A DNA stretch of 56,144 bases from a virus. Shown here piece by piece: positions 30,401 to 36,986 of this stretch. How positions within the stretch are numbered: the first letter of the stretch is position 1; each line of letters starts with the position of its first letter. The translations under genes and the position numbers were made by a program. The notes beneath the pieces were generated by a model. The model was not told the DNA's origin and searched no databases. It was given only the letters and a program-made list of their open reading frames with translations. The DNA lies in the IMG/VR virus record IMGVR_UViG_3300045957_000043, positions 1 through 56,144 of that record, one strand, 5' to 3'.

Positions 30401-30507
30401 TGCTTGCCGAGCCGCTTGCTGATCTTCTCCAGCTCGCGGAGCTGCTTGAAGACTTCTTCTAAGCCTTGCGCGCGAACCGTGATGAAAGTCGATAGCAGCT
30501 CAAACAT
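27472..30507 (-). CDS. Tail tape measure protein
   Basis: 1011 residues from ATG 30507 (GGGAGG upstream), the longest gene. Residues about 80-330 are an Arg/Glu-rich coiled coil. Hydrophobic segments follow (about 390-490). A tape-measure signature block comes next: LEDIRLRFSFAFGA, LALQLAVPLDEIENLYGKIS, SEELNNQLTEGLPGAIGLVERA and EISAREFIKAVG. The C-terminus is helical with a Gln-rich linker. It sets tail length; at roughly 1.5 angstrom per residue a tail near 150 nm would be expected (general rule). Confidence 0.9.
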   Translation of the reverse strand: MFELLSTFITVRAQGLEEVFKQLRELEKISKRLGKQKITVAATGAAALSSAVQKARQESSSTTRVGRSRQPTEVRADTLEARRERIAARTEEQILARRILARRLFAARRKKVSDQIAREELATLRRQAREVQRAERERQRALLQSTSLEGRRARLAQRAEIEQVRRDARARSLRRRREREQQRELRRTGTSIEARLARVTARTELEQLKRNAKARSLIRAREQRALREAAKERQRIAREDTSPEARLLRVTNRTQVQQAARDRRARAVRRQRDAQREREISRGQARDQRQRLNQQREEVLRAKGAVDERLRLTLIQRRVQAQLEQQNITSEQRLRILRLQLQVTTRLATIEGARARQAQTTLTSIRQLGFDLGAASGRIGNYAAALGRVGLSAVRVFQNLGLVGSAASLAGVGIGSLVVGGLVGLQALVAATRALGQALLFVARTAFRAFTRAVTFALGPTIALARGIRNLVANLPLIAAAVGGLATRALFQTAQRLEDIRLRFSFAFGADSQAELQRIQALALQLAVPLDEIENLYGKISAAAKNSGVPQDEIFQLFRGTAAAARVLNVETSDLNRVFRAYEQVISKGVLRSEELNNQLTEGLPGAIGLVERAIGKSGEALTEALRNNEISAREFIKAVGDQAFSEFFEQAVLQAESLSGVVTTLGNQFTLLRRQVAANFLGVFRTIGLEIGKAIGFLRENPAFARFVESVATSVTLVIDRIKEFVQSGRAAEFFAPIVAAGQRLVSILSVINGVAIIRLTEGFRRLSAVALPALEELETRLKRAFRIENFDSLIEGITFLADNFELVFNIAVYRAKAFGYELVGVAINFAKALADNTFRVIARITDAIRNPFRAPEIAAQLLGGFEDQLLTFFGDAVSNELQLRIAEGELDRRADAYRKELAEREKIIKAEEEARLKAQQEREQQRSQQQGAPAPEPDINSVAQQVRSQIFGIIDFRNQLQQSVTTETKMLQQQERTANGIAAIQRELSALAQGIEFARRAPDQLGGLV

Positions 30508-30739
30508 GCTTGCCTCCCTTATGCAGCTGGGCGAATCCGGCAAACTTTCGCATTAGAGCTGCTTGCGCGTCTTTGATTTCTGCCTCGGAGGGTTTTTCTC
30601 GGTAGCCGAACATCAACAACCGATCGTAGTCACTCATCGAGCGAATGTAGTCCAAGGTCCATCCGGTTTCGCGGGCTAAGCCTGCGTAAGCTTCTTCGAG
30701 TGTCACCCGCTGCGTTCCTTCGCCGCTGGGCGGGATTAG
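30500..30739 (-). CDS. Tail assembly chaperone, T extension made by -1 frameshift
   Basis: A frame of 68 residues (from GTG 30706: TLEEAYAGLARETGWTLDYIRSMSDYDRLLMFGY) runs open upstream for 11 more codons to the slippery site at 30739-30745. Tape-measure chaperones of the G/GT type encode the T part exactly this way. The fusion would be about 227 residues. The W-T-x-x-Y-I-R motif is typical of T domains. Whether the GTG is also used alone cannot be told. Confidence 0.85.
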   Translation of the reverse strand, partial: LIPPSGEGTQRVTLEEAYAGLARETGWTLDYIRSMSDYDRLLMFGYREKPSEAEIKDAQAALMRKFAGFAQLHKGGKHV

Positions 30740-31182
30740 TTTTTTGCTGCTTGGTGCGCCTCGTCTGCTACGCTCATTACGATTGTGAATAGCTTGTCGA
30801 GATTCCCGTAGGCGTTCATGACTTGCTTGGCTTCTTCTACAGTGTCAATCTCACGGACTGCACACTGCAGTAAAATCGCAAGCGCTTCAGTGTCGCCCTT
30901 TACGAGTAAATCAAAAGCGTCTTCAGCGCCGAGCTGCGTATCTTTTCGTGAGTCAGCTAGAATCGCTTCAGCAAAACTACGCTGGGCCGCTTCGGGGAGC
31001 GACCCAGCGTAATCAGCGAAGTCCTTGATTGCTTCCTGTCTCGCTTGGCGGTGCCGGTATTTGAGCAGCGCGACTAGCTTGTCTAGTGCGTACTCGCTGA
31101 GCACGTTACCGCCTAAGTGATACGTGCGATCTTCGCCGTCGATCGTAACTTTGAAGTACTCGCCTTTTGGTGCCCCACTCAT
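30736..31182 (-). CDS. Tail assembly chaperone (G product)
   Basis: 148 residues from ATG 31182 (GGAGAGA upstream). It has an N-terminal beta-rich region with FKVTIDGEDRTYHLGG, then helices (LDKLVALLKYRHRQARQEAIKD, DTVEEAKQVMNAYGNLDKLF). It lies directly before the tape measure and ends at the slippery site. Expected to coat the tape measure protein during tail assembly. Confidence 0.85.
   Translation of the reverse strand: MSGAPKGEYFKVTIDGEDRTYHLGGNVLSEYALDKLVALLKYRHRQARQEAIKDFADYAGSLPEAAQRSFAEAILADSRKDTQLGAEDAFDLLVKGDTEALAILLQCAVREIDTVEEAKQVMNAYGNLDKLFTIVMSVADEAHQAAKN
30739..30745 (-). promoter_or_regulatory. Programmed -1 frameshift slippery heptamer A-AAA-AAC
   Basis: Reads GCA-AAA-AAC-TAA in the zero frame at the very end of the 148-residue chaperone gene. 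It is a perfect X-XXY-YYZ heptamer in phase, and the -1 frame joins the T frame without a stop. Downstream CCCGCCCAGCGGCG could form a stimulatory structure. Confidence 0.85.
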
Positions 31183-31207
31183 CTACTCTCTCCAAAAAAG
31201 GTTCGTG

Positions 31208-31873
31208 TTAGTTGTCCGAAGGCTTCGGTGCGGCTTTCAGGCCGGCTGCCACGAGCGGCGCGGGTGTAACACCGTCCGTACCGCCAACCGCGACACAAGT
31301 ACCGGAGTTGTCACCGATCACGTCGCTCTTGCTATACGGGAGGTACGGGCCGTTAGTGACATCAATCAGCCACTCGGCTGTCGAGACATCCTGACCTTCG
31401 TTCGTGGCGCCGAAGCCCGGAGGCGAGACCTGACCGTACAGGTAAATGCCTGCTTCGTTGGTCGTGTAGCCGCCGTCGATCAGCGTTGACATATCGGTGA
31501 CTGATGGCAACCAGCCCTGACCGCCGCAACCAGCTTTCAGATACCCAGGGTCAAAACCCAAGAAGAACCAAGTCGTCGCACCGACGCTCGGGTATCGCGG
31601 GTCGTCTAGGATATGGCAGTACAGCCAATCATCGCCGCACAGTGTGTTGGTGACAGTAACCTGCCACTGCAGTTGGTCAGCGCAGAACTTAATCGCCTGC
31701 CGACAAGTCGAGCTGGTTTGCTTTCGCGGGGCTTCCTGGCGGTTGGGATCGAGTTCCCAAGAATCAACGTGTTCCAGGAACGTCCAAGCAGTTACGTCGG
31801 TGTTGTCTGCCGGGTTGGTCGTGGCGACAAATACCGAGAAAATGCCTGGGCACAAGCATGAATCAGTAGCCAT
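31208..31873 (-). CDS. Probable major tail tube protein
   Basis: 221 residues from ATG 31873 with GGA upstream. It lies just before the chaperones, the standard place for the tube protein. Sequence is beta-rich with Gly/Thr/Ser repeats (VFVATTNPADNTDVTAWTF, GIYLYGQVSPPGFGATN) and 9 cysteines. Assigned by gene order and composition; no signature motif is seen. Confidence 0.65.
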   Translation of the reverse strand: MATDSCLCPGIFSVFVATTNPADNTDVTAWTFLEHVDSWELDPNRQEAPRKQTSSTCRQAIKFCADQLQWQVTVTNTLCGDDWLYCHILDDPRYPSVGATTWFFLGFDPGYLKAGCGGQGWLPSVTDMSTLIDGGYTTNEAGIYLYGQVSPPGFGATNEGQDVSTAEWLIDVTNGPYLPYSKSDVIGDNSGTCVAVGGTDGVTPAPLVAAGLKAAPKPSDN

Positions 31874-31938
31874 ATTGGTGTTTTCCTCGTTGCCCCACAA
31901 CAAAGTATCTAGCTAGGTACTATCTGTATTCTAGGCAC

Positions 31939-32391
31939 TTAACACAGGGGTTCGACGACCCAGAACACGAGCGTCGCCTGCGTCATCCAAAGGCATTCTG
32001 CAGCCTGGACGCTACGCGGGCGCCCGGAGAGCCGGTTGTAGCAAGCTGGGCCGAGATTCGTCATCAAACAGCGTTCAGCTTGCAGTCTTGCGCGGGTATC
32101 CTGCACGATCGCTTGCCCGGCATGACTTGAAGTCGTGAACACGCGCAGCCTCACGGCAACCTGATAACGCACAGCCGTGAAGCCGATTCGCTGCCCGGCG
32201 GGTGCGTTTTGCTCTTCGAGCACAGCATACGGCACACGGGGGCTGTTATTGCTTGCTTGCGAATCACACTTGCGCGCAAGGCCCCCGGTGTAGACTTCTG
32301 CCGCGCCGGCGAGACTTACCTGCTCGGCAATTAAGTCTTCCAGAGTGCAGTCCGTGAGGTCTTCAGTGCTGGGAGTACAGGCAAACGTCAT
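31939..32391 (-). CDS. Tail terminator / completion-like protein
   Basis: 150 residues from ATG 32391, overlapping the upstream TGA (ATGA). Middle strands (GFTAVRYQVAVRLRVFTTSS) and SHAGQAIVQDTRARLQ fit the alpha/beta tail terminator fold. Placed between the gp10-like protein and tube protein as in HK97-type phages. Six Cys. Moderate confidence. Confidence 0.6.
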   Translation of the reverse strand: MTFACTPSTEDLTDCTLEDLIAEQVSLAGAAEVYTGGLARKCDSQASNNSPRVPYAVLEEQNAPAGQRIGFTAVRYQVAVRLRVFTTSSHAGQAIVQDTRARLQAERCLMTNLGPACYNRLSGRPRSVQAAECLWMTQATLVFWVVEPLC

Positions 32392-32774
32392 GCAGTGAGA
32401 TCCTCTACAATCTGCGCGCGGATCTGATCGAGATCCTCGAAAAAGCTATCGTAAATCCCTAGGCGGTTTTGTAGTTCCGCGAGCCACTCCAGGTGCGTGC
32501 CACCACGAGTTTTGTGCGGAGGTCTCTGGATTCCTTGGTCCGGGCCGGGCATTCCTGCGCGCCCTTCGAGCTTGTTATTCGGGTTCACTGCCGAGAAGAT
32601 CGAATCCCGGCCTTGCCCGGTTCGCACAGCCGGGTACTCGCCTTCGTTTGAACTGGGGGGCCAAAACTTGGCCCCAACTTTTTCGCGGTAGCCGTCGGCA
32701 ATCTCGTCGACGGCGATTTCGACGGCTATCGCGAGGCGGTCTTCGATAGCTTTCTGTACTTGGGCGAGCGTCAT
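32388..32774 (-). CDS. HK97 gp10-like neck / tail completion protein
   Basis: 128 residues. N-terminal helix, then GEYPAVRTGQGRDSIFSAV, matching the P-x-x-x-T-G-x-L-R-x-S-I motif of gp10-type proteins. ATGA overlaps occur at both ends. Probably part of the head-to-tail connector. Confidence 0.75.
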   Translation of the reverse strand: MTLAQVQKAIEDRLAIAVEIAVDEIADGYREKVGAKFWPPSSNEGEYPAVRTGQGRDSIFSAVNPNNKLEGRAGMPGPDQGIQRPPHKTRGGTHLEWLAELQNRLGIYDSFFEDLDQIRAQIVEDLTA

Positions 32775-33373
32775 ACCCGGTCCTCCCAGCCGAAGGGTGC
32801 TTCTCTCGCCACAACTTGAGCCAGTTGCTTAACGTCACATCGGGTCTCGATTGAGTCGACCACGTAGGTAGTTTCTTCGCACTGTACAAAGTCTCCGGGA
32901 CGCACGTTGATGTTCGCGCCGAAGCAGATTTTCACGGTGCTAGTGCATACTTCGGCGTCGTTTACGATCTGAGTTTCGAGCTTCTCTTCGCAGATAGAAA
33001 TCGGCACGTCGGTCGCCAAGTCGGTTGCGAAGACTTCTGTGGGGCAGTCTTCACCAGGAGCACGATACACCCGGACTACTGTAGCTAAACAGTCCGGGCA
33101 ATCGAGCACTGGTCTTGCTAAAGAAAGCACGAGAGTGCACGCCGCGAACTGGACACTTGAGATCAGATAACTAATCTCGTCGTGGATTGCCGTGTCCCCG
33201 ATTCGCGGGGGGTTCTCTTCAGTGTAGTCGCAGCTCGTGAAGACCGCTTCGATGAAGCTGCACGGCTGGGTTTCGCTTTTGGTGACTTGGTACTCATAGA
33301 GAAACCCTTCGACCTGGACTTCTGTGCCCGTGCACTCGGTGATCGTGAGTTCCTGCGTGCAGTAGCAGCTCAT
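32771..33373 (-). CDS. Cys-rich head-tail connector protein
   Basis: 200 residues from ATG 33373 (ATGA overlap with 33370). It has two similar halves, each with ...PRIGDTAIHDEISYLISSVQ and ...VRPGDFVQCEETTYVVDSIE, an internal duplication of a beta-strand unit. 14 cysteines. Gene order suggests a head-closure or connector protein. Confidence 0.65.
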   Translation of the reverse strand: MSCYCTQELTITECTGTEVQVEGFLYEYQVTKSETQPCSFIEAVFTSCDYTEENPPRIGDTAIHDEISYLISSVQFAACTLVLSLARPVLDCPDCLATVVRVYRAPGEDCPTEVFATDLATDVPISICEEKLETQIVNDAEVCTSTVKICFGANINVRPGDFVQCEETTYVVDSIETRCDVKQLAQVVAREAPFGWEDRV

Positions 33374-33810
33374 GGGTTGCAGCAATCTCCGGTAGTGCTC
33401 GCCTCTTCAGTGCTGCCAAAGCAGCTGCACTGGTGGAGATGAAACCGCTCCCGGACGACATACGTGCCGCAGCCGTCGCACACGACCCGTGCAGGCTCAC
33501 ACTGCGGGGCGCCGCAGCGGTCAGACCAAATCGTCTGAAAAATCACGTCGCCTGTATCTTCTCGCTCGCAAATCTCGAACGTGAGCTGCACGAGCTGCCG
33601 CAACTGGGCAATCAGCTGGCTGGGGTCAGCAAACCGCACATCACCGATCGAAACCGGCTTGCAGAGTGCCGAGCTGCTACACATGAGCTTCGCGATCTGA
33701 TCGAGGGCCAACGCGCGGATCACGCAAGCTTGCTCGCAGCCGCAGCCCGAGATCAGGTTAATGTTGTCTAAACACTCTTCGAGCGTCGGCGTGGTGCAGT
33801 CATGAGCCAT
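33370..33810 (-). CDS. Very Cys-rich connector protein
   Basis: 146 residues with 16 cysteines (about 11 percent), in patterns such as SGCGCEQAC, RCGAPQCEPARVVCDGC and HLHQCSCFG. The helical N-terminal half (VIRALALDQIAKLM, LIAQLRQLVQLTFEIC) resembles head-tail adaptor proteins. The C-terminal half (CGAPQC...CDGC...HLHQC) could bind zinc. First gene of the leftward tail module. Confidence 0.65.
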   Translation of the reverse strand: MAHDCTTPTLEECLDNINLISGCGCEQACVIRALALDQIAKLMCSSSALCKPVSIGDVRFADPSQLIAQLRQLVQLTFEICEREDTGDVIFQTIWSDRCGAPQCEPARVVCDGCGTYVVRERFHLHQCSCFGSTEEASTTGDCCNP

Positions 33811-33833
33811 GAATCGCTCGCTTGGGTTTTCTA

Positions 33834-33898
33834 GGGAAAAAAGCAGGGTGAGCCGCCGCCTTCACGGTGGGGCGGACGCTACAGCGACAGCCCACCCT
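33834..33898 (-). terminator. Terminator-like hairpin upstream of the connector gene
   Basis: AGGGTG-GC pairs with GC-CACCCT (33890-33898 with 33845-33853), with an internal G/C hairpin between. On the minus strand it is followed by GCTTTTTT. It would stop leftward transcription coming from the capsid/fibre block and implies a new promoter nearer to 33811. Confidence 0.5.
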
Positions 33899-33955
33899 AT
33901 TAGTATTTTAGGCTTGGCTTGTCCGTGCCCCAGGACTTGAGTAGACTAGGCTACT

Positions 33956-34147
33956 ATGAACCGAGTTTCCGAGCCGCAGCTTGAACACCAGATACAAACC
34001 ATCGAATCGCGTCTGCACGCAAGTTTGGTCCCTAGCGGGTTTAGAGAGACCGTTGTTGCCGAAAGACTTCTTAACAGCCTGATGCAAGCGGCTTACCCTG
34101 TCCACAAAGAACTGCAAGCCCTGTTGGTCGATCATGCTAACGAGTAG
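33956..34147 (+). CDS. Small leader gene of the methylase unit
   Basis: 63 residues from ATG 33956 (EPQLEHQIQTIESRLHASLV... LNSLMQAAYPVHKELQALL), helical and coiled-coil-like. It overlaps the methylase start by 14 bases. No clear ribosome site. It may mainly couple translation to the methylase. Confidence 0.5.
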   Translation: MNRVSEPQLEHQIQTIESRLHASLVPSGFRETVVAERLLNSLMQAAYPVHKELQALLVDHANE

Positions 34148-34934
34148 CAAACCCCTAAAGTGGCACGGCGGCAAACACTATCTCGCTCGCAAAATCATTG
34201 AGCTAATGCCCTCACACGTCCACTACGTGGAGCCGTTTTTCGGTGGTGGGAGTGTCCTTTTCGCGAAACCCTACGAAGGCGTCAGCGAAGTGATCAACGA
34301 CCGCAACGACGAGCTGGCTAACTTCTGGCTGGTTTTGAGCGACCCGGATCTGTTTGCTGACTTTCACCGCCGTGTGAGCGTTCTGGGCATGTCCGAAACC
34401 CTCTGGAAAACTGCCTGGGAGGGGTCTCCCGTGAAGCGAGCGGTTGCGTTCTTTGTGAAGTATCGGCAGAGCCGGCAAGGGCTTGGCAAAGACTTTGCAA
34501 CGCTGTCTCGCAATCGCACGCGGCGCGGGATGAACGAACAGGCTTCTAGCTGGCTCTCAGCAGTCGAAGGGCTGCCGGAAGTGCATTCCAGATTGCAACG
34601 AGTTGTCGTGCTCAACCGCGATGCCCTTAACGTGATCCACCAACAAGACGGTGAGCAAACGCTCTTCTACCTCGACCCCCCGTATTTGCACGAAACCCGT
34701 GTAACAACTAACGAATACGGCGAGCACGAGATGGTCCGCGAGGACCACGAAAAGCTACTAGAGCTGCTTCTCCAAGTGCGGGGTAAATTCCTGCTTTCAG
34801 GCTACCCGAGCGAGCTGTACGCTCAGTTTGCGACTGAAGGCAACTGGCGGCGGGTCGACTTTGAGATCGACAACAAGGCCAGCTCACGAGCCCGCAAGCC
34901 CCGCGTCACCGAGTGTGTCTGGCTAAACTACTGA
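34134..34934 (+). CDS. dam: DNA N6-adenine methyltransferase, D12/Dam class
   Basis: 266 residues. N-terminal PLKWHGGKHYLARKI and YVEPFFGGGSVLF form the S-adenosylmethionine site. LFYLDPPYLHE is the catalytic D-P-P-Y motif near residue 180. The order of motifs matches Dam-type enzymes. Target is probably GATC by family, but specificity is not visible. It may protect phage DNA from host restriction or mark packaged DNA. It is the only rightward unit inside the virion block. Confidence 0.9.
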   Translation: MLTSSKPLKWHGGKHYLARKIIELMPSHVHYVEPFFGGGSVLFAKPYEGVSEVINDRNDELANFWLVLSDPDLFADFHRRVSVLGMSETLWKTAWEGSPVKRAVAFFVKYRQSRQGLGKDFATLSRNRTRRGMNEQASSWLSAVEGLPEVHSRLQRVVVLNRDALNVIHQQDGEQTLFYLDPPYLHETRVTTNEYGEHEMVREDHEKLLELLLQVRGKFLLSGYPSELYAQFATEGNWRRVDFEIDNKASSRARKPRVTECVWLNY

Positions 34935-35460
34935 CGCGCAAGATTGCGGCGACGGGGATCACAGCGGCTTTGGTGAAGTCACCTGGACCGCCGTAGACGA
35001 GCCCGACCAGCTTACCCTCGAAATAGACCGGCCCGCCGCTGTGACCGGGCTGGCTGGCGAAACCGCACTGGTAGTTGCCCGAGTTGAAGAACAGCTCGAC
35101 GCTGCCTTGCTTGGTGGCGAATTCTCCGCGCGGAAACCCTTCGCTGGTAACCCGGTCACTGGGTAAAGGGGTATTACCGATAGCTACAGGCGTCAGCGTC
35201 GCAGCGGACTTTAATACTGCCACGTCTAGTTTCTTGTCTATTTGCAACACGACTGCAGTGTAGTGCGTGTTTATTGTTGCTTCGGGCTTTTCGCCCGCAG
35301 CCCACCCGTGCGCGCAGGTTGCAATCAGCTGCTCGCCGTCAAGCGTGCCGATACAGACGCCGGTCAAGACGCCGGCGTCTGGGGTTTCGATCTTGCACAC
35401 GTGCGGGCTTTGCCCAAAAGCCTGACAGGCCATGAGGAGAATAAAAACAAAGCACCGCAT
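34906..35460 (-). CDS. Exported trypsin-like serine protease
   Basis: 184 residues with a signal peptide (CFVFILLMACQAFGQ). Catalytic triad visible: H51 in ATCAH, D79 in KKLDVAVL, S141 in GHSGGP. Length covers a single chymotrypsin-fold domain. Its 3' end overlaps the methylase 3' end (convergent). Unusual for a phage. May act on the host surface during release or entry. Confidence 0.85.
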   Translation of the reverse strand: MRCFVFILLMACQAFGQSPHVCKIETPDAGVLTGVCIGTLDGEQLIATCAHGWAAGEKPEATINTHYTAVVLQIDKKLDVAVLKSAATLTPVAIGNTPLPSDRVTSEGFPRGEFATKQGSVELFFNSGNYQCGFASQPGHSGGPVYFEGKLVGLVYGGPGDFTKAAVIPVAAILRVSSLARHTR

Positions 35461-35478
35461 CGGTGGTCCTCGCTTTTC

Positions 35479-35838
35479 TTAGGAAGCGATCACTTCCAAC
35501 CACCGCTGGTTGAATTTCTTGATAGCTCGGATCTGCTTTTCCCAGATTTTCACCGTCTCGCGAAACGACAATTCAGAGACCATCCCGTCGGTGATCCCTT
35601 CCGAAGCCATATCGACCTGCACCACAGACAAGTCGTCATCACTTAACCCGTGAAATTCGATACCGGCCTTAAACACAACGTCGCCGGATTCAGTGACCAC
35701 CTGCGAGACCCAGACTTCACCCGTGGTCGGGTCTGCCTCGACCTCCATCGCCATCGCCCAGGTCTTCGAGTCAAAATCAACAGGCGATTTTCTGTTGATC
35801 TTTTGTTTGACCTTCTGAGTTTTCTCTTTTTTCAACAT
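35479..35838 (-). CDS. Hypothetical protein, 119 residues
   Basis: The second ATG (35838) has GAAGG at 9 bases, better than ATG 35847. Basic N-terminus (KKEKTQKVKQKINRK), then a beta-rich middle (AMAMEVEADPTTGEVWVSQVV) and a Trp-containing helix. It overlaps the preceding gene by about 62 bases. No family is recognised. Confidence 0.6.
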   Translation of the reverse strand: MLKKEKTQKVKQKINRKSPVDFDSKTWAMAMEVEADPTTGEVWVSQVVTESGDVVFKAGIEFHGLSDDDLSVVQVDMASEGITDGMVSELSFRETVKIWEKQIRAIKKFNQRWLEVIAS

Positions 35839-36118
35839 CTGAAACATCCTTCTCTAAAAAGTGTGTAGTCACACGACCGTCTTTCTTGCGAACAACAATC
35901 CGTTTTGCACCCAGATCGCGTAGTTGGCGGACTAGTACTCTAGCCTCTGAGGCTGTCGGCGCTTTGGTAACGCCGACTAGCTCAACGCATTCGCCGTCCG
36001 TCCAGACGACAGTTGCGCACCACTGATACTTGCGGGGCGGGCGACAGCCTTCATCAGAGTTGAGAGAATCAAAGATACGGATCACGCCCACCAGCGGCTC
36101 GTACGCTGCTTGCGACAT
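35777..36118 (-). CDS. Hypothetical protein, 113 residues
   Basis: ATG 36118 has GGGG about 9 bases upstream. Strands (YQWCATVVWTDGECVELVGVT) and LVRQLRDLGAKRIVVRKKDGRVTTHFL suggest a small alpha/beta domain with a lysine/glutamate tail. No family is recognised. Confidence 0.65.
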   Translation of the reverse strand: MSQAAYEPLVGVIRIFDSLNSDEGCRPPRKYQWCATVVWTDGECVELVGVTKAPTASEARVLVRQLRDLGAKRIVVRKKDGRVTTHFLEKDVSDVEKRENSEGQTKDQQKIAC

Positions 36119-36137
36119 GACAATGGCCCCTAATTGC

Positions 36138-36986
36138 TTATTCGACTCGCTCTTCAGCCGTGCGAATATTACTTTGGTCAGCGATTATCGCTAGACCCTC
36201 CGAAAAAGTGGCCCCTTTAATCGCGGCGATTCTCGCGCAGTTCGCGACTTGCAGGGGTCTGATTGAAGCATTGGATACCCATGCACCATAGCTGTCAACC
36301 GTGCCGACGACTTCGCCGGTCTCTGCAATGATCACTTGGTTGTCTCGAAAAGCAAGCGACGGGCGATCTGTGCAAGCTTCCTCACGCCAGCCGAACGGAT
36401 ATCTCCGTGCGATCTCCAGCGAATCCCAAGCACCTAGCGTTCGCAAGGGTTGGCCGAAACTAAACGTAGGCTCCATCAGGTTTGTTCGCCCACCGGTTGG
36501 CGCGTGTGACAAACCGATTGCGTGCATCGCTTCATGCAAAAACACATTTGCAAAGTCGTCTGTTGTCCAGGCTTCTTCGTTGTCAATCTCGATCCGCCCG
36601 ACAACGCCGCCGACGTTTAGCTCTTCGCCGCGAGCCGGCTGCCATGCTTGGCCGAGCACTCCGAGCCTGCCGTCAAGCCGTTTAAAGACTACACGGATAT
36701 TACCGTTCACGCTGACTTCTCGGAAACTCAAGTCTCCGTGTAGAGTGATTAACGCGAAAGCCCTGTGTATCCCCGCGTAGGCATCTTCCTGTGATAGCAC
36801 CCCGTTTAGTCCTGCGAAGTTCACGCTCCAGGTGATCACTGGGTTCGTGTCGTTCACAAACCACCTGAGCCCCTGACCAGGCGCTTCAGCCGTGGCCGTC
36901 GCCGCGAGTACGCTTTGCGTCGCCCATTGTTTTTCAGAGGGTTTTGCACAGCAGTCGACAGCTTGTCCGGGGTTTCGTTTAGCCAC
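36138..36986 (-). CDS. Matrixin-type zinc metalloprotease
   Basis: 282 residues from GTG 36986 (GGAG 8 bases upstream, overlapping the glycosidase stop by 8 bases). HEAMHAIGLSH gives the full matrixin site H151, E152, H155, H161. LMEP (Met171) is the Met-turn. The propeptide-like N-terminus contains a CC pair that might act as a cysteine switch. The C-terminal 80 residues form an extra beta domain. Possibly virion-borne, for degrading surface matrix. Confidence 0.85.
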   Translation of the reverse strand: MAKRNPGQAVDCCAKPSEKQWATQSVLAATATAEAPGQGLRWFVNDTNPVITWSVNFAGLNGVLSQEDAYAGIHRAFALITLHGDLSFREVSVNGNIRVVFKRLDGRLGVLGQAWQPARGEELNVGGVVGRIEIDNEEAWTTDDFANVFLHEAMHAIGLSHAPTGGRTNLMEPTFSFGQPLRTLGAWDSLEIARRYPFGWREEACTDRPSLAFRDNQVIIAETGEVVGTVDSYGAWVSNASIRPLQVANCARIAAIKGATFSEGLAIIADQSNIRTAEERVE

